This document shows, piece after piece, positions 46,844 to 57,048 of a stretch of DNA of 64,000 nt (positions are counted from its first letter, which is position 1; each line of letters starts with the position of its first letter). This DNA is from Candidatus Bipolaricaulota bacterium (GTDB taxonomy: Bacteria; Bipolaricaulota; Bipolaricaulia; Bipolaricaulales; Bipolaricaulaceae), in contig JAUQPF010000046.1 of the NCBI GenBank assembly GCA_030550535.1, forward strand, positions 1 through 64,000, given 5' to 3'. Made by a program: the position numbers and the translations under genes. The notes beneath the pieces were generated by a model. The model was not told the DNA's origin, searched no databases, and saw nothing but the letters and a program-made list of their open reading frames with translations.

Positions 46844-47383
46844 ATGAGGAGGCGGGAGCGGCTTCCCGATTGGCTCACTGCCAGCAGGGTTCTCGTTGCC
46901 CTGGCCATCCTGGCCCTGATCCCGGTGGGGCCGCGGGCGCTGGGCGTGGTGGCCGGCCTCCTCCTTTTGGGGTGGACCACGGACATGGTGGACGGCCGGC
47001 TGGCCCGCCGCTACGAAAAGGGCCCCACCTGGCTTGGGGAGCACGACTTCCAGATCGACATGCTCATGGTCCTCGCCTCCGCCGTGTTCCTCGTGGGCAC
47101 CGGCCTCGTTCCTGTGGAGATCGGCCTTCCTTACATCGTCTCCGCCGTGCTCATCTCCCTTTACACCCTGCGCTACCGCCACTTCCTTAAGTTCAAGTCC
47201 GTGACCATGCTCCTTGCTTTCCCCTGGGTGTTCACGCCCTTCATCATCGCCCTCTTCCGCGATCCGGTGGCCGCCTACGCGGGCCTGGTGTGGATGGTCC
47301 TCGCCCTCGTTTTGGACTGGCGGCGCTTCCTTGGGGTGGTCGGCGATTTCCTGGCCGGGGCCAGGGCCTACTTCCGCCGCTAA
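46844..47383 (+). CDS. CDP-alcohol phosphatidyltransferase
   Basis: [46 protein letters not shown] (CDP-OH-P motif). Confidence 0.88.
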   Translation: MRRRERLPDWLTASRVLVALAILALIPVGPRALGVVAGLLLLGWTTDMVDGRLARRYEKGPTWLGEHDFQIDMLMVLASAVFLVGTGLVPVEIGLPYIVSAVLISLYTLRYRHFLKFKSVTMLLAFPWVFTPFIIALFRDPVAAYAGLVWMVLALVLDWRRFLGVVGDFLAGARAYFRR

Positions 47384-48381
47384 ACAAGCCGGGTGGGCGT
47401 GCGCCCAAGATGGGCGTAGGCCCGCTCCGTGGCCACCCGTCCCTGAGGGGTCTTGCGGATGAACCCCAGGGCGATCAGGTACGGCTCGTAAAGCTCGGCG
47501 ATCGTCTCCGGGTCCTCCCCCAAGGCCGCGCTCAGGGTCTCCAGTCCCACCGGACCGCCCTCGAAGCGGTCCATCATCACCGCGAGGATCCTGCGGTCCA
47601 GTTCGTCCAAGCCGGCCTCGTCGATCCCCAGCATCCGCAGGGTTTCCTGGGCCACGGCCAAGGTTATGGTGGAGAGGCCCTGGACCTGGGCCACGTCGCG
47701 GGCCCGGCGCAGGAGGCGCAGGGCGATACGGGGGGTGCCCCGGGCCCGCGCCCCCAGCTCCTCGGCCGCTTCCGCGGTGATCCCTACTCCGAGCCTGGGC
47801 GCGGCCCGCCGCAGGATCTCCGCGAGCTCCTCGGGCCTGTAGAACTCCAGGCGGAACACGACCTCGAAGCGGTCGCGCAGGGGGGTGGTGAGGAGGCCCT
47901 CCCGGGTGGTCGCCCCAATCAGGGTGAACGGAGCCAAGGGGAGCTCGATGCAGCGGGCATGGGGGCCCTCGCCCAAAACGATGGGAAGCTTCCAATCCTC
48001 CATGGCCGGGTAGAGGATCTCCTCCACTTTGGGGTGCAGCCGGTGGATTTCGTCCACAAAGAGGATGTCCCCTGGCGCGAGGTGGGTGAGGATGGCCGCG
48101 AGATCCCCCGGCCTCTCCAGGGCGGGACCGGAGGAGACCTTGATTTGCACGCCCATCTCGTGGGCGATGATGTGGGCCAGCGTGGTCTTCCCCAGCCCCG
48201 GCGGGGAGAGGAGGAGCACGTGGTCCAAGGGTTCCCCCCGGGCCTTGGCCGCCTGGATGTAGACCCTGAGGCGCTCCTTGATCTTCTCTTGGCCCACGAA
48301 CTCCTCGAGGGTTTGGGGGCGCAGGGCCCGAAGCTGGGGCTCCGCTGCCTCCGCCTGGGGATCCAGCCAACGGGAGCGCAT
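47380..48381 (-). CDS. ruvB: Holliday junction branch migration DNA helicase RuvB
   Basis: [59 protein letters not shown]. Confidence 0.96.
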   Translation of the reverse strand: MRSRWLDPQAEAAEPQLRALRPQTLEEFVGQEKIKERLRVYIQAAKARGEPLDHVLLLSPPGLGKTTLAHIIAHEMGVQIKVSSGPALERPGDLAAILTHLAPGDILFVDEIHRLHPKVEEILYPAMEDWKLPIVLGEGPHARCIELPLAPFTLIGATTREGLLTTPLRDRFEVVFRLEFYRPEELAEILRRAAPRLGVGITAEAAEELGARARGTPRIALRLLRRARDVAQVQGLSTITLAVAQETLRMLGIDEAGLDELDRRILAVMMDRFEGGPVGLETLSAALGEDPETIAELYEPYLIALGFIRKTPQGRVATERAYAHLGRTPTRLV

Positions 48382-48459
48382 CGCGTCGCCATTGTAGCGG
48401 GACTCACGGGCGTGGTGCCAGTTTGCTTCCGACCCCGGCGGCCCCTACAATGGCTCCCG

Positions 48460-49266
48460 ATGGGCGCGGTCCTTGCCGTCCTCCTTTTCGCTGTCCCTCT
48501 TTTCGGGCAAATTTGGAACCTCACCTCCTTGGATTGGTCCCACGACGGCCTTTGGGTGCTTTGGGCCAGCGAGGGCCAGCTGTACGTAGGTCTGGCGCCC
48601 GAAGGCCGGGAGCCGCGCCGGCTTTACCCGGAATTCCCGGTGGAGTGGGCCCGCTTTGGGGGGCCGGACTGGTTTGTCTTCGTTTCCCCCTTGCCCGAGG
48701 GGGAGCAGGGGCTTTGGCGGGGGTCTCTTGCCGGCGACCCTCCAGCGTTGCTTTATTCCTCCACCTCCCCCCTGCGCTGGCCCACGGTCTCCTGGGACGG
48801 AACAAAGGTCGCGTTCGTCGAGGACTGGGATCTTCTTAAGGTGCTGGATCTCCGCGCAAACCAGGTGGAGCTGGTGGTGGGCGGGGCTTGGCCCAAGGCC
48901 ACCCCGGAGTTCACTCCCGACGGGTTCGGCCTCCTCTTTGTAGGGCTCCTTCTCCAGGAGGAAGAGGGAAGTTGGGACCTTTTCTTTTGTGATCTGCGCA
49001 GCCGCGACCTTCTTCAGCTCACCGCGGATCCGTATTTCGATTGGTGTCCACGGGTCTCCCCGGATGGTCTTTGGGTGGCGTTCGTTTCCAACCGCGGCGG
49101 CGCCCCCGACCTTTGGGTTTTCCCGCTTTCCGGGGGCGAGCCCTTCCCGGTGACCGCCGACCCCTGGGAGGACGCTTTCCCCTCCTGGTCCCCGGACGGA
49201 AGCCTGCTGGGCTACGCCTCCCGGCGTCCCCAGGGCTGGGTTCTCCTCACCGCCGGCGCCTACTGA
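48460..49266 (+). CDS. Secreted TolB/PD40-like beta-propeller protein
   Basis: Signal peptide MGAVLAVLLFAVPLFGQ; WD-like repeats LDWSHDGLWVLWAS, PRVSPDGLWVAFVSNRGGAPDLWVFPLSGGEPFPVT, PSWSPDGSLLGYAS. Confidence 0.8.
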   Translation: MGAVLAVLLFAVPLFGQIWNLTSLDWSHDGLWVLWASEGQLYVGLAPEGREPRRLYPEFPVEWARFGGPDWFVFVSPLPEGEQGLWRGSLAGDPPALLYSSTSPLRWPTVSWDGTKVAFVEDWDLLKVLDLRANQVELVVGGAWPKATPEFTPDGFGLLFVGLLLQEEEGSWDLFFCDLRSRDLLQLTADPYFDWCPRVSPDGLWVAFVSNRGGAPDLWVFPLSGGEPFPVTADPWEDAFPSWSPDGSLLGYASRRPQGWVLLTAGAY

Positions 49267-49270
49267 TCCC

Positions 49271-50143
49271 ATGCGCGTGATCGCGGTGGGGCGCTTCGAC
49301 GGCGTCCACTTGGGGCATCGCCACCTGCTTGGGCAGGCCCGGGCTTGGGCGCGTGCCCGCGGTTGCTCCTTGCTGGCTTACACCTTTCCGCCGGAGCCCC
49401 CGGCCCTCCTCCCGCTTCCCGCAAAGGTCCGCCTCCTTGGGGAGGAAGCGGACGAGGTGGAGGTGGTGCCCTGGGAGAGGGTGCGGGACCTCGGGGCGGA
49501 GGAGTTCCTGCGGGAGGAGATCCAGGGGAGGCTCAAGGGGTGCGCCCTGGTCATGGGGCCCGATCATCGGTTTGGCCGGGGCCGCGAGGCCGGCCCCGCC
49601 CAGGCCCGTGAGCTGGGAGAAAAACTGGGGCTCGCGGTGGTGGTGGTGGAGGCCCTCCAGGTGGCCGGGAGGGTGGTGAGCGCCCGCCGCATTCGCGAGC
49701 TTATTGGCCAGGGCGAGGTGGACGAGGCGGCGCGGCTCCTTGGCCGTCCTCCCACCCTTTGGGGGCGGGTGGTCCCCGGGGTGGGGCTTGCCCGCCGCCT
49801 GGGCTTCCCCACCCTGAACCTCGCCCTCGATCCCCTGCTCGTTCGCCCCGCGGACGGGGTTTACCTGGCCTGGTCCTTTTGGCCTGGGGGCGGCGCGCCC
49901 GGCCTCTTCTATCACGGGAAGCGCCCCACCTTCCCCGGACTCTCCCCCTCCGCGGAAGTTCACCTCTTTTCCCCTCCGCCCCCCGATCTTGCGGAGGTCG
50001 AGGTGCACCTCCTTGCGCGCCTTCGTCCGGACCAAGTTTTCCCCTCACCGGCGGCCTTGGCCCGGCAGATCGAGCGGGACGTGGCGCAAGCCCGCGCCCT
50101 CCTTGCGGACCGTGGGCCGCCCCGCCCCCTCGTTTGGGTATGA
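49271..50143 (+). CDS. ribF: Bifunctional riboflavin kinase/FAD synthetase
   Basis: MRVIAVGRFDGVHLGHRHLLGQARAWAR; VSARRIRELIGQGEVDEAARLLGRP. Confidence 0.9.
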   Translation: MRVIAVGRFDGVHLGHRHLLGQARAWARARGCSLLAYTFPPEPPALLPLPAKVRLLGEEADEVEVVPWERVRDLGAEEFLREEIQGRLKGCALVMGPDHRFGRGREAGPAQARELGEKLGLAVVVVEALQVAGRVVSARRIRELIGQGEVDEAARLLGRPPTLWGRVVPGVGLARRLGFPTLNLALDPLLVRPADGVYLAWSFWPGGGAPGLFYHGKRPTFPGLSPSAEVHLFSPPPPDLAEVEVHLLARLRPDQVFPSPAALARQIERDVAQARALLADRGPPRPLVWV

Positions 50144-50153
50144 TCCTGCTCCC

Positions 50154-50813
50154 ATGCATGTCCTAGCCCTGGAGAGCGCGGGCAGCGTCGGCGGCGTAGG
50201 GATCCTTGGCCCCAAGGTCCAGGTGGAGCTCCTCACCTCCCTTGGGCCCGGCCGAGGGGAGATCCTTCCTGAGCTCGTGCAGGAGGCCCTGCGCCTGGCG
50301 CGCTTGACTTGGGAGGAAATCGGCCTTCTTGCCGTGGACATCGGGCCGGGTTCGTTCACCGGGCTCCGCATGGGCTTGAGCCTGGCCAAGGCCCTGGCCC
50401 AGGTGCGGGATCTCCCGGTGGTGGGCGTGCGCCAGACGGAGGTGCTCGGCCTGCCCTGGGCGGAGGTCTGGCCGGGGCGCGTCTGCGTGTGGATCCACGA
50501 CCGCCGGGAGTACGTGTACACAGCCTGGGTGGAGCGGGAGCGGGCGGGCGCGGAGACCGTGCTCCCCTTTCCCGAGGCGCTGGCCAAGCTGCGCGAGCGC
50601 ACGTCGGTGCTCCTTGTGGGCTCGGGGGCCCAGCGGTTCGCCGAGGAGCTCCGCACACAGGCTCCGGAGGTGACCCTTGCCCCCGCGCCTTTTTGCATCC
50701 CGCGTCCCCTCGTGGTGGCGCAAATAGGGCTGGCCAAGTACAATCGTGAAGGAGGCTCCGACGGTCTCGCCTTAGAACCGCAGTACGTGCACAAGGAGGG
50801 CGAACATGGCTAG
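50154..50813 (+). CDS. tsaB: tRNA threonylcarbamoyladenosine biosynthesis protein TsaB
   Basis: MHVLALESAGSVGGVGIL; DIGPGSFTGLRMGLSLAKALA. Confidence 0.9.
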   Translation: MHVLALESAGSVGGVGILGPKVQVELLTSLGPGRGEILPELVQEALRLARLTWEEIGLLAVDIGPGSFTGLRMGLSLAKALAQVRDLPVVGVRQTEVLGLPWAEVWPGRVCVWIHDRREYVYTAWVERERAGAETVLPFPEALAKLRERTSVLLVGSGAQRFAEELRTQAPEVTLAPAPFCIPRPLVVAQIGLAKYNREGGSDGLALEPQYVHKEGEHG

Positions 50814-50994
50814 GGAATGTGCGATCTGCGGCCGCAGGGTGAGCTACGCCCGGAGCGTTTCCCACTCCGGCAAACGCAGCCCGAAGGTCCGAGCTCCCAA
50901 CCTCCAACGGGTTCATGCCGTGATCGATGGGGTGCGGCGCAGGATCCGGGTGTGCACCCGGTGCCTCAAGGCCGGGAAAGTACCAAAGGCCTGA
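50806..50994 (+). CDS. rpmB: 50S ribosomal protein L28
   Basis: MARECAICGRRVSYARSVSHSGKRSPKVRAPNLQRVHAVIDGVRRRIRVCTRCLKAGKV. Confidence 0.93.
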   Translation: MARECAICGRRVSYARSVSHSGKRSPKVRAPNLQRVHAVIDGVRRRIRVCTRCLKAGKVPKA

Positions 50995-51012
50995 GAATTT
51001 TGACGACTGGGC

Positions 51013-52917
51013 ATGGGGAAAGAGCGGCTCTTGCGGGGGATAGCTGCACTGGCAGCCGTTGTGGGGTATGTGGCGGTGGGGCAGGTATTAACGGTGGGAA
51101 TTCTTGGGGATTTGACGACCACCAACGTTTGGACCTGCTTTGGCCCTGATACTACGGTGTGGAACAAATACGTTCTAGGCGGGCAGTACAGAGCGTTGTA
51201 TGGCCCCGTGGCGCCCACCTGGACGTGGCTCCCCAGCCTGGCCGATGGGTTCCCCAGCGACTTCGTGAAGGAAGAGGGGAGGTGGGTGGCCACGGTGAAG
51301 CTTCGCCAGGGCATCTTCTGGACCGACGGCACCCCTTTCACCGCGGACGATGTGGTGTTCACCTTCAACGTCCTCCTCACCGAGGTGGGCGGCATGCGCA
51401 TGGCCCTGGCCCTGGGCGGCAACTGGCCCAGCTACTGCCCGGATAGCCTCCTGGCCGTGGAGAAGGTCGATGACTACACCGTGAAGTTCGTGTACGCCAC
51501 GGAGCCGGGGCTTGGGGAGTGGGCGTTCGGGGCCCTCATGTGCCCCATCGTGCAGAAGGCCTACTGGGAGCCGAAGTTCCAGGCGGCCCTCCAGACTAGG
51601 GATCCCGCGGGCTCGCTCCTCGCCGTGGTTCCGGAGGATGAGCCCATTCTCGGCGGCTACGTCCTCGTGCGCTGGGAGCCCGGTGCCTTCGCCGTGGTGG
51701 ACAAGAACCCCACCTACTACGCCACGGGGGAGGTCCTCACCCTCTACGAGGGCGGCGGCGCCGTGATCCATAACCCCAAGCTGAACTACTACTTTGAGGC
51801 CTACGGTGGGGCCACCGGCCCTGTCCTCCACGAGCTCGTGGAGGGGCCCTACGTGGACTCCATCATTTACCCCATCTACCTCGACCAGGACGCGGCCGTG
51901 CTCGCTCTGCAGAAGGGCGAGATCGCCATGTTCCTGAACCCTCGGGGCCTGGCCAAGGGGTTTGAGGACCGGCTCAAGGCTACGCCCGGTGTGCAGATCA
52001 TCTCCAACCCACCCTGGGGGTTCCACTACTTGGCGTTCAACATGCGCCGCGAGCCCATGAACAACAAGGCCTTCCGCGTGGCCATCGCCACCCTCATCAA
52101 CCGGGAGTACCTCGCCGAGAGCGTCTTTCAGGGCGTCATCACCCCCGTGTACTCCGCGGTGCCTGATGCCAACTCGTTTTGGCATAACCCCGATATCGTG
52201 GTCTACGGGAAGGGTCTGACCCACGCCCAGCGGGTCATGGAGGCCGTGCGCATCCTCAAGGAGGCGGGCTTCTCCTGGGATGCGGAGCCCAAGGTGATCA
52301 ACCCCGGCACCCGCAACGAGACCGTGATCGGTGTGCTCCCGGACGGCACGGAGGTCCCCGCTCCCAAGGGCTTCAAGCTCCCCGACGGCCGCTACTGTCC
52401 GGAGCTCGAGCTCCTTGCGCCCTCCGCAGGGTATGACCCCTTGCGGGCCACGTTCGCTCTGTACATCGAGCAGTGGTGTAAGGAGCTGGCCATCCCCGTG
52501 AAGGCCAACCTCACCGGGTTCAACGTGATCGTGAACAAGGTGTGGGCTCCCGACGGCTTCTACTTCGACATGTACATCCTTAATTGGCCCTTGGGCAACC
52601 CAGCCTTCCCCGACTACCTCTCTTACTTCTGGCACTCATCCCAGGACGTACCCAGTGGTTTCAACACCCCGGGTTACCGCAACCCCGAGTACGACCGGTT
52701 GGCGGAGGAGTTCCTCGCGGCGAAGTCCGTGGAGGAGGCTCGGCCCTTGGTGTTCCGCATGCAGGAGATCCTGGCGGAGGACGTGCCCTACGTGATCCTG
52801 TTTGACACCCCGATCAAGGAGGCCTTCCGCGCAGACATGATCGAGTTCCCCTACACGGAGGTCCTGGGCGGCATCCAGTTCGTGTGGCCCCTCACCACGG
52901 TCAAGGCCCTGAAGTAA
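51013..52917 (+). CDS. ABC transporter substrate-binding protein, family 5 (peptide type)
   Basis: Signal peptide; VKLRQGIFWTDGTPFTADDVVFTFNVLL; FHYLAFNMRREPMNNKAFRVAIATLINREYL. Confidence 0.92.
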   Translation: MGKERLLRGIAALAAVVGYVAVGQVLTVGILGDLTTTNVWTCFGPDTTVWNKYVLGGQYRALYGPVAPTWTWLPSLADGFPSDFVKEEGRWVATVKLRQGIFWTDGTPFTADDVVFTFNVLLTEVGGMRMALALGGNWPSYCPDSLLAVEKVDDYTVKFVYATEPGLGEWAFGALMCPIVQKAYWEPKFQAALQTRDPAGSLLAVVPEDEPILGGYVLVRWEPGAFAVVDKNPTYYATGEVLTLYEGGGAVIHNPKLNYYFEAYGGATGPVLHELVEGPYVDSIIYPIYLDQDAAVLALQKGEIAMFLNPRGLAKGFEDRLKATPGVQIISNPPWGFHYLAFNMRREPMNNKAFRVAIATLINREYLAESVFQGVITPVYSAVPDANSFWHNPDIVVYGKGLTHAQRVMEAVRILKEAGFSWDAEPKVINPGTRNETVIGVLPDGTEVPAPKGFKLPDGRYCPELELLAPSAGYDPLRATFALYIEQWCKELAIPVKANLTGFNVIVNKVWAPDGFYFDMYILNWPLGNPAFPDYLSYFWHSSQDVPSGFNTPGYRNPEYDRLAEEFLAAKSVEEARPLVFRMQEILAEDVPYVILFDTPIKEAFRADMIEFPYTEVLGGIQFVWPLTTVKALK

Positions 52918-52938
52918 ACGTGACCCCGGGGATGGAAC

Positions 52939-52967
52939 GCGGGGGGTGGTGGGGAACCACCCCCCGC
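52939..52967 (+). terminator. Strong GC hairpin followed by CTTTT downstream of SBP gene (terminator/attenuator)
   Basis: GCGGGGGGTGGT-GGGGA-ACCACCCCCCGC perfect 12-bp stem then CTTTT. Confidence 0.75.
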
Positions 52968-52991
52968 CTTTTCGCCTAAGGAGGCCTGGGT

Positions 52992-54145
52992 ATGCTGCGG
53001 TTCATCGCCTGGCGCTTGGCCCAGATCGCCGTCACCTTTTCCTCGTTTTGACCGTGGTCTTCCTCCTCTTCCAGGCTATGCCCGGGGACTACACCAAGCC
53101 GTTCATCATGAACCCCAAGATCCCGCCCGAGGCCCGCAAGGCCCTGCAAGAGCGGCTCGGCCTTACAGGCTCCGTTTGGGACCAGTACATCCACGACGTG
53201 CGCAACGTGTTCACCGGAAATTTGGGCGTTTCCTTCCAGCACGACCCACGTGAGGTTTGGGACATCAGCAAGGAGCGCCTCCCCCGCACGGCCGTGCTCT
53301 TCCTCATCGCGGATCTTGTGGCCTTCGCCCTCGGTTACCCCTTGGGAAAGTACCTCGCCTGGCGAAGGGGGCGCCTCTCGGACTACGCGGTCACCGTGAC
53401 GGGCGTTCTTTTCTACACCATCTTCACCCCGCTTTTGGCCATCATCCTCCTTTTCGGGTTCTCCAATGTTTTGGGTTGGTTCCGCAGCGGGGGCTTCCTC
53501 ACCCCTACCCTTTGGTTGCGCCCCCCTGTCCAGCCTCAAACGGTGTTCCTCCTCCTTACAGCCACGGTCCTCGGCCGCCTGGGGATTGGGGCGGGGAGCT
53601 CTTTCTTGACCCGAAGGATCGGGCACCCTCGGCCCCGAGCGTGGTCCCGCAGGGGTCTCGTCCTTTTGGCCGTGGTTGCCGCCACGTGGGCCTGGTGGAA
53701 CTCCAGGCTTGGCCCCTAGGCCTGGGACATCGTCTGGCACATGTTCCTTCCGGTGCTCGCGGTGACCCTCATCTCCTTTGGGGGCACCATGCTCCTCACA
53801 TGCGGGACTCCATGCTCGAAGTGATCCGCGAGGACTACATCACCACGGCCAAGGCCAAGGGGCTTCCCGAAAAAGTCGTGCGCGACAAGCACGCGGCCCG
53901 CACCGCCCGCCTCCCCACGGTGACCAACTTCACCATCGGGCTAGGGTTCCTCGTCTCCGGTGGGATCGTCACGGAAAACCATGTTCTCCTGGAAGGGCCT
54001 GGGCCTCACTTACCTCGAGGCCGTGCCCCAGCAGGACTTCCCCCTGGCCATGGGTTGCCTCACCTTCACCGGGATCCTGGTCCTCCCTTTGCCCCTTGTG
54101 GTGGACGTGCTCGATGCCTTTCTGGATCCACGGATCTCGTGCTAA
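52992..54145 (+). pseudogene. Dipeptide ABC permease (DppB-like), about 3 frameshifts and one in-frame TAG
   Basis: MLRFIAWRLAQIAVTF / LVLTVVFLLFQAMPGDYTKPF...NSRLGP*AWDIVWHMFLPVLAVTLISFGGTMLLT / MRDSMLEVIREDYITTAKAKGL...GGIVTE / TMFSWKGLGLTYLEAV in successive frames. Confidence 0.85.
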
Positions 54146-54155
54146 AGGAGCGGCC

Positions 54156-55103
54156 TTGGTTTCGCAAACCGCGGTGAAGCTTGAGCCCCTCTGGCGGATT
54201 CGACTGCGCCTGTTCATCCGGAGTTTCCGGAAGAACTGGGCGCTCTCTTGGGAGTCGCGCATCGGCCCCTTGGGCCTGGGGATCATCCTCCTTTTTGTGC
54301 TCATGATGGTGGCACATCCGGTCCTCCTGGCGACCGTATGGGACCCCAAGGTCTACGATCCCATCGTGGGGTTTGACCCCGCGCTTTTGGGGAGGCATCC
54401 GGCCCCGCCCTCGTGGGCCCACCCCTTGGGGACAGACCCCATCGGACGCGACATCCTCTCTCAGCTCCTGTGGTCCACGCGCGCGGAGTTCGCCCTTGGG
54501 GTGACCTCCGCCCTCATCACTGTGATCATCGGCACCTTCATCGGCGCGATCTGCGCCTATTTCGAGGGCATTGTGGACACGATCTTCGTGCGTATTGCGG
54601 ATTTGGTCATGCTCTTCCCGTTCATCGCCCTCCTCATGGTCCTGCGCAGCGTGATCCATCTAGATCTTTTGCGCCTGGCCCTGGTGATGGGGATCCTTTC
54701 GGGGGTCGGGGGCATCACCATCACCCTTAAGGCCCAGGCCCTCACGGTGAAGGTCAAGCCCTACATTGAGGCCGCGAAGGTCGCGGGCGGCAGCGCCTTC
54801 CACATCATCCGCCGCCACATCATCCCCAACATCATGCCCCTTTCCTTCCTGTACATGATGTTCAACGTGACCGGTGCGGTCTTCACCGAGGCCGTGCTCT
54901 CCTATTCCGGCCTTTTGGACATCCGCATGAGCTGGGGCATCATGATCCACACCGCGGAGTCCGCGGGGTACTTGGGGGCCTTCAGCCAGTACTGGTGGCT
55001 TTGGGCCCCGCCGGGCGCGGCCATCACCCTCCTTTGCTTTGCCTTCTACCTTGTGGGCCGGGGTCTCGACACCGTGGTCAACCCCCGGCTGCGAAAGAGG
55101 TGA
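54156..55103 (+). CDS. Dipeptide ABC permease (DppC-like), intact
   Basis: LGTDPIGRDILSQLLWSTRAEFALGVTSALITVIIGTFIGAICAYF; TTG start after AAAGGAG. Confidence 0.85.
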   Translation: MVSQTAVKLEPLWRIRLRLFIRSFRKNWALSWESRIGPLGLGIILLFVLMMVAHPVLLATVWDPKVYDPIVGFDPALLGRHPAPPSWAHPLGTDPIGRDILSQLLWSTRAEFALGVTSALITVIIGTFIGAICAYFEGIVDTIFVRIADLVMLFPFIALLMVLRSVIHLDLLRLALVMGILSGVGGITITLKAQALTVKVKPYIEAAKVAGGSAFHIIRRHIIPNIMPLSFLYMMFNVTGAVFTEAVLSYSGLLDIRMSWGIMIHTAESAGYLGAFSQYWWLWAPPGAAITLLCFAFYLVGRGLDTVVNPRLRKR

Positions 55104-55106
55104 GCC

Positions 55107-56071
55107 ATGGCCCTTTTGGGCGTACGCAACCTCACCATGCACCACGTGACGAAGATGGGGGACGTCCACGCCGGGGACGACGTCACGTTCGCCATCGAGC
55201 ATGGGGAGGCCATTGGGCTCGTGGGCGAATCCGGCTGCGGAAAGACCTCCATCGCCCTCACCCTCCTCCGGCTTCTGCCGGACAACGCCAAGTTCCTGGG
55301 CGGCCAGGTGCTGTTTGAAGGCGTGGACCCCACCCGTCTCCCCGCGGGCGAGATGCGCCGGATCCGTTGGCGGGGGATCTCCATGATCTTCCAGGCGGCC
55401 ATGAACTCCCTGAACCCTGTGTACCGTGTGGGCGACCAGATCATCGAAGCCATGCAGACCCACATGAACGTGAGCTATGCCCAGGCCCGCAGGCGCGTGG
55501 CGGAGCTCTTCGACCTCGTGGGCCTTGCGCCCGAGCTCATGGATCGCTACCCCCTGAGTACTCCGGCGGGATGAAGCAGCGGGCGGTGATCGCCATGGCC
55601 CTGGCCTGCGCCCCCAAGCTCGTCATCGCCGATGAACCCACCACCGCCCTCGATGTGATCGTGCAGGACCGCACCCTCCGCTGAATTGACGAGGCAAGAA
55701 AACAGCTGAACATGGCCATGATGTACATCTCCCACGACATCGCCGTGATCGCCGAGGTGGCCCAACGCATCGGCGTCGTGTACGCCGGGAACCTCGTGGA
55801 ATTCGGGGACACCCTGACCATCTTCCCGCGCCCGGCCCATCCGAACACGATCGCCCTCATGTCCGCGTTCCCCTCCTTGGAGGGGGAGCAACGGAGGCTC
55901 CGAGGACCTCTGGGGGAGCCCCCGGATCCTCTACGGCCTCCTTCGGGTTACCGTTTCCACCCCCGTTGCGCCTTCGCCACCCAGGTCTGCACCGCTCAGA
56001 TGCCCCCCTATGAGGAGATAGAGCCCGACCATTTCGTGGCTTGCTGGCATCCCCAACCGAGGAGGTCCTGA
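55107..56071 (+). pseudogene. Dipeptide ABC ATPase (DppD-like), one frameshift and one in-frame TGA
   Basis: GLVGESGCGKTSIALTLLRLL...APELMDRYP / [76 protein letters not shown]. Confidence 0.85.
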
Positions 56072-57048
56072 TGCCCCCTCCCGTCTTGGTTGAAGGCCTG
56101 ACCAAGCTCTTCCCGGTGAAGCCGCGGGTGTTCGCCCTGCGGGTGCGGCAGTACGTTCACGCTGTGGACGGCGTCTCCTTCTCCGTGGAGGAGGGGGAGA
56201 TCCTCGGGCTGGCCGGGGAGTCCGGCTGCGGAAAGACCACAACCGGAAAACTCCTGGTGAAGCTTCTGGAGCCTACTGCAGGTCGAATTGCCCTTGAGGG
56301 TCAGGACACCACCAGCATTCGTCGGGGCGAGGCCATGCGCACCCTCCGGAGCAAGGTTCAGATGATCTTTCAGGACCCCTAAGAGTCCCTGAACCCCCGG
56401 TTCACCGTGTTCGACACCATCGCCGAGCCCCTTTTGATCCAGGGGGTGCGGTCGCGGGCGGAGCGGGAGGCCCTGGTGGCGGAGATCCTGGCCCAGGTGG
56501 GCCTCACCCCGCCGGAAACCTTCATGTTCCGCTACCCCCATGCGCTTTCCGGTGGGCAACGCCAGCGCGTGGCCATCGCCCGGGCCATGGTCATCCGCCC
56601 GAGGTTCGTGGTGGCCGACGAACCCACCTCCATGCTCGACGTCTCCCTCCGCGCCGGGGTCATGGACCTCCTCCTGGGATTGCGGCAGGAACTCGGGGTG
56701 GGCTATCTTTACATCACCCATGACCTCGCGGTGGCTCGGTACATGTGCGACCGCTTGGCCGTGATGCACTTGGGAAAGATCGTGGAGGTCGGTCCCACGG
56801 AGGAAGTGCTGCAGAATCCTCTTCATCCCTATACCCAGCCCCTCATCGCCGCGGTTCCCGTGCCCGACCCCACGTACAAGCGGGAGCCCCCGGAGATCAA
56901 GGGGGACGTGGTGGCCCCCATCAACCCTTCGCCCCAATGCCAGTTCCTTCCGCGCTGTCCGAAATCTCGAGAAATCTGCCAAAGGTCGCCCCATCCTCCC
57001 CTTGTGGACCGCCAGGGCCATGGGGTAGTCTGTTACCCTGGCGTGAAC
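56070..57048 (+). pseudogene. Dipeptide ABC ATPase (DppF-like) with in-frame TAA in the QDPYxSLNPR motif
   Basis: GLAGESGCGKTTTGKLLVKLLEP...VQMIFQDP*ESLNPRFTVFDTIAEPLLIQG...LSGGQRQRVAIARAMVIRPRFVVADEPTSMLDVSL; TAA at 56380-56382. Confidence 0.85.

Noticed and set aside
47290-48459. Upstream part of the 658-aa ORF leading into the TolB-like protein
   Set aside because: Antisense to ruvB; signal peptide begins at ATG 48460.
56380-56382. Possible stop-codon recoding (TAA read as Tyr) in dppF
   Set aside because: Neighbouring genes in the same operon carry TAG, TGA and frameshifts, and TAA is used as a normal stop elsewhere; decay or error is simpler.
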